Positions 55,701 through 64,000 of a DNA stretch of 64,000 nt are shown here, in pieces. Position numbers and translations under genes: made by a program. The stretch is from Streptococcus urinalis 2285-97 (GTDB lineage: Bacteria > Bacillota > Bacilli > Lactobacillales > Streptococcaceae): the NCBI RefSeq assembly GCF_000188055.2, contig NZ_AEUZ02000001.1:1068001-1132000 (forward strand). Direction: 5' to 3'. The first letter of the stretch is position 1. Each line of letters begins with the position of its first letter. The notes under the pieces are model-generated. The model was given only the letters and a program-made list of their open reading frames with translations, did no database searches and was not told the DNA's origin.

Positions 55701-58660
55701 CGGTAGTAAACCGTCGAATCCTTATAACCAAAACTATAACGATCTAAGCTTTCTCTGATGTCAGGTGGAATCGAGGTATCAACGACCTGTTTTTTCATCA
55801 CATCAGGAGTGATGAAGATGTCAAAGTTATCCACCACTCTAGGGACTTTAACCTGTTTAAGAGCAGTCTGAACAACTGCTAGCAAATTATCAGAAGTTCC
55901 TTTAACAGACAGTGTCCTACCGTTAAAGTTTCTAACCTCATAGGTCCCAAGAACCTGACTGTTGTATTCCCCATCAAAGTAAGGATTCAGCCAAATACGA
56001 TCATCCTTGTCATAGCGAATAGAACCTGAAAAAGCTAAATCATCTGCCACATATCCCTTATCCATATGTTTCTGGAAGAACAACATATCTGTTGTGACAC
56101 TCGTTCCTGCAATGGCCTTAAAGGCGCTATCTGGTAAACGCACACCACCAAGAAAATCAGTCGTCTCACGAATGTCCTGGAGAATATTTTCTGTTCGTTT
56201 GTCCATGGTTCCTGTGGAGGAAATGATAGCTACTTGCCCACCATCATGCACCAAATCAAGGGATTTTTTAACAAAGTAATCATGAATCATATAGGGTTTG
56301 TCATAGCGATTATCCGCAATCCTGATATTGGCAAAAGGCACATTTGAGAGAACCAAATCAAAGCTATTGTCATTAAATGCAATAGTCTCAAAGCCCTTTA
56401 CTTCAATGTGGCTATTCGGATGAAGGTGTTTGGCAATAGCACCTGTAATCGTGTCTAACTCTATACCATACAACTCACTGTTTTCTCTCAGGTGTTTAGG
56501 CATTGCCGCAAAGAAATTCCCCGTTCCCATAGACGGGTCTAGTATTTTACCACCAGTAAAGCCATCACGTTCTAACTTCTCCCACATCTGACGAATCAAG
56601 TGAGGGTCTGTGTAATAAGCTGTCAAAGAAGATTGTTTCATGTCCGAATACTCTTTATCAGTGACTAGCGTTTTTAATGCCTCACGTTCCTTAGAAAACT
56701 TTGGGTTATACTCGTCAAAGAACTCGTTAGCTAAGCCTCCCCAACCTACGTATTTGGCAAGGAGTTCTTGTTCACTAGGTGTGGGTTGACGGTGTTCAGA
56801 TTCAAGAGCTTTTACAAGACGAATAGCAGCAACATTCATTTCAACCTTATCCCTTGTTGTCTTAGGGTAAAAGTCTGTTAGATCTTCTGGGAAGTGAAAA
56901 TCAGTGGCAGGAACTGTTTCAGTGATATCCGAATCCATCTCCAACTCATCTTCTGACAATGCTTCTTCTTGTTTAGCCTCTCTCTTATTTGATGATAGAG
57001 ATGTTATCACTTGAGAAACCGGCTCATTTTGTTCTTCCATATCCATAAAGGAAAACAGGTCTAATTCTTGGCTAGGTTCCTCCACTTCCTCTTTTTCTTC
57101 GATAGAAATAACTTGAAGAGCCTGAGTGATGTCCTCTAAGGTCCGTAAGAAAAGAACGGGGTTTTGTTCAATCACATCGGTGAAATCATTTTGTAATTCA
57201 ATCCGAATCAGGTTATTAACGCCTGAGTCCTCAATGGCCATTACCTGAAACTCTTGCCCCTTATAAATCACTCTAGAATCAATCGGGTAGCGTTTAAGGG
57301 CTTCTTCTACGATGGGATTTGGTAGTTTTTCTTGAGTCACAATGGTTTCAGGTTTTGTTTGTGAGAGGTGTTCTCGCCATTCTCTAAAGGATAGGTCTGA
57401 TTGGGACAGTTTGTCCCTTTCAAAGGTTCTCGCTTCCTCAAGAGTGAGTTCTTCATGTAAGAAGGCGTAGGCAATGGGTCTTGCTTCTTCTAAATCTAGC
57501 TGACTAGTCAAGAAAAATTCAGCCTTGTCATGGGTAAGTCCCATCTGAAGCAATTCTGTTGCAAGGGCTAATTGAGTGACAGTTGCTTTAGGATAGCCCC
57601 TTAATAAGGCGAGGTCGGCATTCTTCAAATGAAAACGCCCTGCAGCATCTATCAGTATCCCACCTTGTTGCTCGTCAACGTCAGCTAAGTCTATTCCTAA
57701 ACGAGTCAGTTTTTCGGTATTTTCACCCAAAATGGTTTGACCCATTTCAGTTAAGATCACTTCTTCTTGAGGTGTTAAAGGACGTTGTAAGTCATAGACG
57801 GTCCCATCAGCTTCTAAATAGGTTAATAGCTCATTGTCCGCATAGATTGGCGTCATTTCCATCTCATGGTGAACCTCCCCACGTCTCAGGTTTGGTAGCT
57901 TTGGACGGCTATTTCTCACTTGGTCAAAGTGACTTAGTATCTCAAATTTTTGGGACAAGTTTAGATGTTCATAGGCTGGTAAATGTTCTGTTTGCCCTGT
58001 TCGTAAATCTAGTTGTGATAAATCTTCCTCAAGACTTGCAATGACGATACCCCCTTCTTCACGAAAGGTGATGTCTTGAGGAGGTTCTGGAACTACTTTT
58101 TCTTCAGCTGCACCCTCTCTTTCCTCTACCGTTTCCTGGGTGCTTATTAGTTCAGGTTCATAAGTGAGAAGAAATTGTTCAATATCACGGCTAATACGGT
58201 CAGACAAATTATTGGCCACTCGGTAGACATTAACCAAATTAGCAGCTTTTCCTTTATCCAAAAGAGAAGCTACCGAAATGGACTGATAGGCGCCTTCTTG
58301 GTCTAAGAGCTGAAAGCGAGTGGCTAGGTTAAAGAGGGCTACTTCAATCACCAAGGCTTTCTCATCATTGTTTAACTGAGGTAACTTCTTTAAGCCAGCC
58401 TGACCAAAGGTCTGCGTGTAGGTGCTTAGGTCAGTCACTCCATCAAAGGGGCTTGCCTCTACAAAAGCAGAAACTTCGGTTTCAAAGCGAGCCACTTGAA
58501 CAGGTGAGGTGACTACTCCTCTTTGGGTTGTAAAATTTTGGATAAGGCTATCCCAATCCTCATCAAAATGGACTGCTTGATAGCGTAAAAAGGATTCCAA
58601 AAGAATCTGGTCACGTGGCAATCTTGCCCGCAACATTTCAAGTAATTGTTCTTGAGTCAT
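52777..58660 (-). CDS. DNA methylase/SNF2 helicase fusion, exon 1
   Basis: About 1961 residues, start at the ATG at 58658-58660 (MTQEQLLEMLRARL) after GGAGG. With exon 2 the protein is 2275 aa. Regions: an N-terminal accessory part (1-640); a methylase-like domain with SAM motif LDPSMGTGNFFAAMP and the altered catalytic motif LSNVPFA where active enzymes have NPPY; and a SNF2 helicase with LLAHEVGSGKTLTMLGA (Walker A), FLFVDEAHHFKN (Walker B), FATGTPVSNS and GGTGLNVQSRM. Found in Tn5252/ICESa2603-like elements. The methylase motif may be inactive. The role is proposed to be protection of incoming DNA or regulation; it is unproven. Confidence 0.87.
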
Positions 58661-58709
58661 ATGTTCCTCCAATTAAAAAGGGGCTGAGAGGTATTCTCAG
58701 CCCACTGCT

Positions 58710-59261
58710 TTAGTCTAGGACCAAGGCGCTTTGGTCTTTTTCTTGTGGTAACTTATCCATTAAAGTTGTCACATACTGTTGTAAGAAATGGCTTTTCTGG
58801 TCTAACAAATCTTTCTGCAGGGCGAGATAGGTCACATCTCCAAAATAATCTTGACTCGTTAAAGACAACTCCTTTTGGATAATGTCCTGCAAGGTCTCTA
58901 AGGTGAGAGGCGAATAATCCTCCTCATTCAAAGCCTCATACTGAGAAAGGGTCTCAGAAATATTGTTGGACACAATCACTTCCATAATGAAACTAGCTCC
59001 CTCACCTGTTCGATAGAGTTTATCCAAGAGGTCCGTCACTTCTTCTTGAAGCTGTTCCTGATAACCGTCTGCTCTTAGGCGCAGGTCTTCACTGACTAAA
59101 GATAAGTCATCAATGCTCCTAAAGTCTTGATAAAGCCTGTCAAGAAGTGACTTGTTTTGAATGTTTAGCTCCATGGTTAAAAAGGCTTTGACCATGTCTT
59201 CATAGTTTTCTCGTGCCATCTCAGAAAGGGTTCTAGAAATTGTGTCATAATTCCAAGCCAT
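58710..59261 (-). CDS. ICE protein of unknown function
   Basis: 183 aa, acidic, almost wholly helical (SLLDRLYQDFRSIDDLSLVSEDLRLRADGYQEQLQEEVTDLL). No membrane segment or motif. AAGGAG precedes the ATG, and it overlaps the small repeat protein by 17 bases. It lies 49 bases before the SNF2 gene. Confidence 0.7.
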   Translation of the reverse strand: MAWNYDTISRTLSEMARENYEDMVKAFLTMELNIQNKSLLDRLYQDFRSIDDLSLVSEDLRLRADGYQEQLQEEVTDLLDKLYRTGEGASFIMEVIVSNNISETLSQYEALNEEDYSPLTLETLQDIIQKELSLTSQDYFGDVTYLALQKDLLDQKSHFLQQYVTTLMDKLPQEKDQSALVLD

Positions 59262-59436
59262 AGCTTCTCTCCTTACGCTGTTGAATTGGATTCAAGCCTT
59301 GTTGGACTTCTTCAAGATCTGTCAGTCCGTCACTATCCGTATCACTGCTAAAAGGATTAGTCCCTAGAGCTAACTCTTGAGCATCCGTTAAGCCATCTTG
59401 GTCTGAATCCATTGTGTAAATGTTTTTGGGTTCCAT
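59245..59436 (-). CDS. Small protein with two thrombospondin type 3-like calcium loops
   Basis: 63 aa. Two copies of a loop: DSDQDGLTDAQELALGTNPF and DTDSDGLTDLEEVQQGLNP. The DxDxDGxxD pattern is the calcium-binding type 3 repeat. No signal peptide or anchor, so it is either cytoplasmic or rides with a partner. It begins directly after the adhesin stop (CTAAATG), with TGGAGG inside the adhesin's end. Such a free unit is unusual, since these repeats normally decorate surface proteins. Confidence 0.75.
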   Translation of the reverse strand: MEPKNIYTMDSDQDGLTDAQELALGTNPFSSDTDSDGLTDLEEVQQGLNPIQQRKERSYGLEL

Positions 59437-62400
59437 TTAGTTGTCCTCCATTTTGCGTTTAGAAAGTCCGTAAGCTAGGCCTAAAAGAAGTCCTCCACCA
59501 ACCAGTGCCAAGAGGGATTGACTCTCTCCTGTATTTGGTAAGACACTTGCTGGAACTGGTGGTTCTTGTGTTGGAATAGGTGGTTGGGGTGGGGTTGGTT
59601 GAGTCGGAGTTGGTGGCTCTGGTTCAGGAGTAGTTGTTTTAACCGTGTTTGAACTGATGGTGTAGCCATTGACAGTATGTAATACGGTATTTTCTACTTC
59701 ACCTGAAGCGATTCGTTTCATTTGCACGTAAACATCTGCCTGAAACTCAGATTCTTCTGCTAGTTTTTCAAGGAATTCCTGATCAAAACTAATGGTAACT
59801 GTCCCTTTTGACGTGTCGACATGTTGTAGCGTGTACTTGGTCACTTCTGTCCCTTTTGGTAAAACCATTCCATCTTTTAGAGTCACATCTACTAAGGTAT
59901 AAGCCTTGTAAACACCATTATAGTCGTCATGGCTTTCATCGTAATCATCGTCAAAGCGGTATTCGATGAGTGGTGTCGCACGATTACCTGGAATGAGTGC
60001 TCCCACCAAACGGTAGTTAAAGACCTGATTCAAGGCAACTTCTTTTCCATCAAGACTGTTCTCCTTTTGTGGCAAATCAATCACCACATCTTTTTGTGGG
60101 TCTAGTTTTGGCACATTATTAACCACAGTCTCTGTCACATAAGCCAAACCAAAGTCAATCTGATAAGCGGTGTTTTCATACTTCCCACCAGTTTTCGTCA
60201 GCTCATTCTTAATAGTCATTGGAAGGGTCACCACTAAGGTTTGACCAGTTTTAACATAAGCCTCATAGAACGCTTTTGGATCATCAGCGCTTAAAACTAG
60301 AATGGCTCCTTTTGGTGTGAACTGACGTTTGGCCATAGCGTCTTGAACCACTTTAGGCGCTTCTGACAATGAGGCATAGGCTTTCACCGAAATCCCTTTG
60401 ACAAGATTTCCTGCCTTATCCATCACTTGGATACCATCTGCATTGAGGCTAAGCGCTTCTTCAGGGTAATCATCCACCATGTAAAAACCTTTGGCAAGAA
60501 CATCCTCCGTCACCACCAAGTCCTTGTACTGACTGTAATCCAGAACAATTTTGTAGTAATTAACGGTATTTGGAAGAACGGTCTTCCCATCAATAGACAC
60601 GCCTTCTTTATTGGTATTAGTTTTATGTGGTGTTACTTTTGGCACGTGATTGGTTACCGTATTGGTTTCATAGGCTTGTCCAAAGTCTACTTGATAAGCT
60701 ACATTGTCATAAGACTTTCCTGAATTAAGCATAGACTCACGGACAGTCATAGGGGTGATGATGGTGATGTTTTGACCTTGCGTGACATAAGAATCGTAGA
60801 AGGCTTGCGGATCTTCTGCCATAAAGACTTGGAAGGCTCCTTTAGGCACAATCTTGCGTTTTGAAAGGGCTGCTTGTAGGGGTTTAGGGGCTTCTGATAA
60901 GCTCGTATAAGTTTTTACCGTCACACCTGACACTGCTTTACCATCAATTGTCACAAGTTGAATACTTGTTTCATCTGGTAATAGAGCTTCTTCGGGATAA
61001 TCATCCACAAAGTAAAACCCTTGTGCAATTTGAGCCTTATCGGCTTTAATGCCACGGTATTGGTCCAAGTCCCATGACAAGGTATAGTGGTTTTGTGAAC
61101 CGACTACCATAGGTTTGCCATTGATATCCACCTTACCCTTATTTAGGTTTTGTTTTTTTGGTGTTGGGCTCACAAGGGTATTCGTCACCTCATCGGTTTC
61201 ATAGCCATTGCCAAAATCCACTTGGTAGGCTTTGTTTCGATAAGTCTTCGTCTGACCATAAAGACTATCTTTGACCGTCATTTTGGTGACAAGGTTCAAA
61301 GAGGTTCCTGTTATAACATACTGGTCATAAAAAGCCTGATTGTCATTAGGCATAAAGACTTGGAAAGCTCCTTTAGGAGAAATCTTGGCATGAGCGAGTT
61401 TATCTTGAAGGTCTTTAGGAGCTTCTGACAGCGACGCATAAGCCTTGACAGTAATCCCTGATACGTCTTTGCCTTCAGGAGTGGTGATACTTGTTCCCTG
61501 GTCTACTAAATTCAACACTTCCTCTGGGTAATCATCTACAAAGAAGAAACCACGAGCAATCGTCTCTTTAGAAGACCTATCGCCTTTATATTGATCTAAA
61601 TCCCAGGTCAAACGGTAATGATTAGTTGTTCCTAGAGCCACTACCGTATCGTTAATAACCACACCGTCTTCATTTTCATTTTTCTTCTGCGGCTCAATAC
61701 GGCTAGTGGTCGTTCCATCACCAGGCGTTCGCACCGTCACGACATTGGAAGTCACTGTATAGGCATTTGGAGTTCCCTTATTGATGAGAAGCTTATAACT
61801 GTTGGAATAGGTTGCTCCATCATTTTGAAGGCTACCATAAAGTTTAGGAGCCTCCAGTTGATAAGATTTGGTAAGGTCTTGGTTGACCTCTTGAAGCAAG
61901 GCTTCCTTTGCGGTCAAGGTCACAAAGTTCTTAGCAGCATCAAAGGTAAGGGTATAATTTCCGTTTTCTGCCTGCGTTTTTTCTTTATCAAAGGCATAAC
62001 CTGCCGGAAGGTAATCTTCAAAGGTGAGGCTAGTGGTTTTGGCTCGATTTGGAGAAAAAGCATCTACGGTTAAGGGATAAATGACCGTTGAATCTTTTGC
62101 GACCGTTTTGTCATGAAGGTTCACTTGGTCGGTATTGATAACTTCCTTAACAATTTCAGGAGTCGTTGTCAGACGATAGTCGTGGTAATGAATCGTTGGC
62201 ACTTGTGGTGCTTTTGGTAACGGCTCTGGCGTAGGGTCTTTAGGCAAGGTGACCTTGGTAAGTGTTAGGCTAGGCTGAGTAACTTTCTCTAATGGTTTTT
62301 CCTTAAAGCTCACAGGTGGCTCTGGGGTAAAAGTCTTTGGGGTAAAGGTTTTTGGCACAACCTTAATCGGTTCTGGAATTGGCTCTAACTTTGGTGTCAC

Positions 62401-64000
62401 ATGAGGTTTTGGACTATAAGGTTTAACCGTCCGTGCAACTGGTAGGGTGTTTAAGGCAAACCAATAAGAGAGACCAACATTTTGGGGCATATCTCCTTGA
62501 CCAAAGGTCACCGTATAGGTGTTGCCTGATGTAACCGTTGAGACAATTGCTCCCTTATAGGCATAATTACTATATGACGTATCCCATTCTTCAGGAAGCT
62601 TCAAATCACTGGCACGGTTTGACCCGAGTGAACGAGCCAAACCTTCGTTAGTCACTTGAATGGTTGAGCCATTGATAGGGACAAACTTGCCTGATGAGTC
62701 TTTCACATACTCTAAACCGATGTCATTGTGGTTGAGTGAGGAATGAGTAAAGACACCTGGTTTTTCCTTGGTGAAGCTGACTTGTGAGCCATCTTCTAAG
62801 AAATACTTGGCCTTGACACGAAACTCCATCTTGTCTGTTCGCCAATTGCCTGTCCCATCATTACGGTAGGCGATAAAGCCTTCTGTTGGGTCATTTGGCA
62901 CGACTAACTGCACGGCATTAGTTCCAGTTGGAGAAACAAGGTTTGTAATGTCATAGGCTACTTTTGTGATTTTCTTACCATCAAAGCGAGCATTTTGAAG
63001 ATTTTGATAGGTAAAGGAAAGGGTTTCTCCTGTTTTAAAGGTGTCATAGACAAAGAATCCTGTCGAATCAAGGATTTTAGAATACCCACCAAGCATAGCG
63101 TCACCCTTAGCAACGATACGATTAGGATTTCTGGTATCAGCTGAATGGCGTGCTTGTGGTTCTCCATTATTCAAATTTAAAGCCTGAGCAAGAGCTTGTG
63201 AGATGTAGCCTTCCTCACCTTTTGAAATCTCAGCTAAGTCACGTTTATAGCGCTCCATTTCCTTGGTGTTATAGGCATCAATGGCAGCATTTTCTTTCTT
63301 GGCTGCTTCTTCTTTTTCCTTATTGCTTTTCGTGATAGCAGCAATCTCAGCTTCACGGTCTGTCACCAATTTCTGTTGGTCTTTATTGTAGGCATCAACA
63401 GCAGCTTGACCTGCCTTGTTTTCATCATCCACTGCTTTTTGTCCAGCTTGATTGCGTTTATCAATTGCTTCAGTATCAGCCTTTGCCTTGGCAACCCCGT
63501 CCTCATTTGCCTTTTGGATTAAGAGATTCTTTGCGACAATGGCATCTGCATCTTTTTTCTTTGATTCGTATTCAGATAGATTGTCCTTATTTTGCTTATC
63601 AATAGCAGCTACCGCAGAGGTATAATCCTGATAGCCTGAAACCGTTGAACCATCTCCTGATGTTACGGTTTGAGTTGTAACGGTCACATTAGCCGACTGA
63701 TCTTGGTCTTTGATTTTTGAAACTGTGCTATCCACTGAATGATTCAAGGCTTTTCCTGCTTGAGTGGCGTCTTTATGACTAGCAGCCAACGCAGCATTCC
63801 CTTGTTCAACACGTGTTTTATCTTGTTCATAAGTCGCTTTGTCAGCTTTATAGGTATTGGTTAGCTGAGTAATGGCTTCAGCCTGCCTAGCAGCATCCGC
63901 TTCCGCTTTATCTAATTGCTTACTGGTCTCACTCGCAGAAGTTGTATTTCCCAAGTCCATAGGTTGGTCTTGAACAGTAGTAACTCCTTCAGCAGTTGCT
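59437..64000 (-). CDS. Antigen I/II-like LPxTG surface adhesin (5' end off window)
   Basis: About 1520 residues visible. The frame is open past an internal ATG at 63960 (TAEGVTTVQDQPM...) to the edge, so the start lies outside. Order seen: alanine-rich coiled-coil A region (about 1-260 of the visible part), GbpC/V-type lectin region (about 275-520), proline-rich P region (PKPHVTPKLEPIPEPIK onward), and a C region with three related isopeptide-type modules (NHYRLTWDLDQYKGD, NHYTLSWDLDQYRGI, NYYKIVLDYSQYKDL). The end is LPNTG, a hydrophobic helix and KRK. Sortase A anchors it to the wall. By family it binds salivary glycoproteins, fibronectin or host receptors; on ICEs it may aid mating contact. 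Confidence 0.9.
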   Translation of the reverse strand, partial: ATAEGVTTVQDQPMDLGNTTSASETSKQLDKAEADAARQAEAITQLTNTYKADKATYEQDKTRVEQGNAALAASHKDATQAGKALNHSVDSTVSKIKDQDQSANVTVTTQTVTSGDGSTVSGYQDYTSAVAAIDKQNKDNLSEYESKKKDADAIVAKNLLIQKANEDGVAKAKADTEAIDKRNQAGQKAVDDENKAGQAAVDAYNKDQQKLVTDREAEIAAITKSNKEKEEAAKKENAAIDAYNTKEMERYKRDLAEISKGEEGYISQALAQALNLNNGEPQARHSADTRNPNRIVAKGDAMLGGYSKILDSTGFFVYDTFKTGETLSFTYQNLQNARFDGKKITKVAYDITNLVSPTGTNAVQLVVPNDPTEGFIAYRNDGTGNWRTDKMEFRVKAKYFLEDGSQVSFTKEKPGVFTHSSLNHNDIGLEYVKDSSGKFVPINGSTIQVTNEGLARSLGSNRASDLKLPEEWDTSYSNYAYKGAIVSTVTSGNTYTVTFGQGDMPQNVGLSYWFALNTLPVARTVKPYSPKPHVTPKLEPIPEPIKVVPKTFTPKTFTPEPPVSFKEKPLEKVTQPSLTLTKVTLPKDPTPEPLPKAPQVPTIHYHDYRLTTTPEIVKEVINTDQVNLHDKTVAKDSTVIYPLTVDAFSPNRAKTTSLTFEDYLPAGYAFDKEKTQAENGNYTLTFDAAKNFVTLTAKEALLQEVNQDLTKSYQLEAPKLYGSLQNDGATYSNSYKLLINKGTPNAYTVTSNVVTVRTPGDGTTTSRIEPQKKNENEDGVVINDTVVALGTTNHYRLTWDLDQYKGDRSSKETIARGFFFVDDYPEEVLNLVDQGTSITTPEGKDVSGITVKAYASLSEAPKDLQDKLAHAKISPKGAFQVFMPNDNQAFYDQYVITGTSLNLVTKMTVKDSLYGQTKTYRNKAYQVDFGNGYETDEVTNTLVSPTPKKQNLNKGKVDINGKPMVVGSQNHYTLSWDLDQYRGIKADKAQIAQGFYFVDDYPEEALLPDETSIQLVTIDGKAVSGVTVKTYTSLSEAPKPLQAALSKRKIVPKGAFQVFMAEDPQAFYDSYVTQGQNITIITPMTVRESMLNSGKSYDNVAYQVDFGQAYETNTVTNHVPKVTPHKTNTNKEGVSIDGKTVLPNTVNYYKIVLDYSQYKDLVVTEDVLAKGFYMVDDYPEEALSLNADGIQVMDKAGNLVKGISVKAYASLSEAPKVVQDAMAKRQFTPKGAILVLSADDPKAFYEAYVKTGQTLVVTLPMTIKNELTKTGGKYENTAYQIDFGLAYVTETVVNNVPKLDPQKDVVIDLPQKENSLDGKEVALNQVFNYRLVGALIPGNRATPLIEYRFDDDYDESHDDYNGVYKAYTLVDVTLKDGMVLPKGTEVTKYTLQHVDTSKGTVTISFDQEFLEKLAEESEFQADVYVQMKRIASGEVENTVLHTVNGYTISSNTVKTTTPEPEPPTPTQPTPPQPPIPTQEPPVPASVLPNTGESQSLLALVGGGLLLGLAYGLSKRKMEDN

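Noticed and set aside
59437..63960. ATG at 63960 as the adhesin start
   Set aside because: No signal peptide or ribosome site follows, and the frame is open to the window edge; the true start lies outside.

Overview
The window looks like the chromosome of a low-GC Streptococcus, probably of the pyogenic group. TrmFO, TopA, DprA, RNase HII, RbgA, the SatD/SatE pair and an HdiR-type repressor all read as streptococcal, and the lactose cargo would suit a dairy-associated lineage. I cannot fix the species from sequence alone. Almost every gene is on the minus strand; the plus-strand exceptions are mainly regulators (a LysR protein, LacR, an RpiR protein) and two gene remnants.

Positions 1-18.8 kb are chromosomal backbone: an HdiR-like S24 repressor; a Bce-type peptide-antibiotic module (ABC ATPase and permease with response regulator and intramembrane-sensing kinase, with a TNACA-N4-TGTAA box upstream); a broken PASTA-like gene; trmFO; satD-satE; a cluster of PfoR-type membrane protein, D-2-hydroxyacid dehydrogenase and divergent LysR; a D,D-carboxypeptidase gene broken by a one-base poly-A slip; topA; dprA; a maltose acetyltransferase-like gene; rnhB; and rbgA.

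Directly upstream of rbgA begins mobile DNA. A tyrosine integrase with an unusual C-terminal extension, an excisionase-like gene and a small XRE repressor (18.9-21.2 kb) are followed by a complete lac operon (lacABCDFEGX with divergent lacR, 21.6-30.2 kb), a remnant of a PII gene, a fructose-type PTS operon with a kinase and divergent RpiR regulator (30.7-34.3 kb), and a MetE-like gene behind a MET-box-like site.

From 35.7 kb to the end the sequence is backbone of a Tn5252/ICESa2603-like integrative conjugative element: MOBP-type relaxase, two MobC-like proteins, a candidate oriT, PezAT, small conserved ICE proteins, a Toprim protein, a VirB8/TcpC-like membrane protein, a very large methylase/SNF2 helicase, a small calcium-binding-type protein, and an LPxTG antigen I/II-like adhesin that runs off the right edge. 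My reading is that the integrase end and the relaxase end belong to one element and that the sugar genes are its cargo. This needs the right end, beyond the window.

Three insertions decorate the backbone. A SIR2-HerA two-gene phage-defence system lies between the mob region and pezAT. An unrecognised 869-residue membrane protein lies between two near-identical copies of one terminator hairpin, as if dropped in as a cassette. A 2506-bp group II intron with its own reverse transcriptase splits the SNF2 gene; the exon junctions can be placed to the base and restore one 2275-residue protein.
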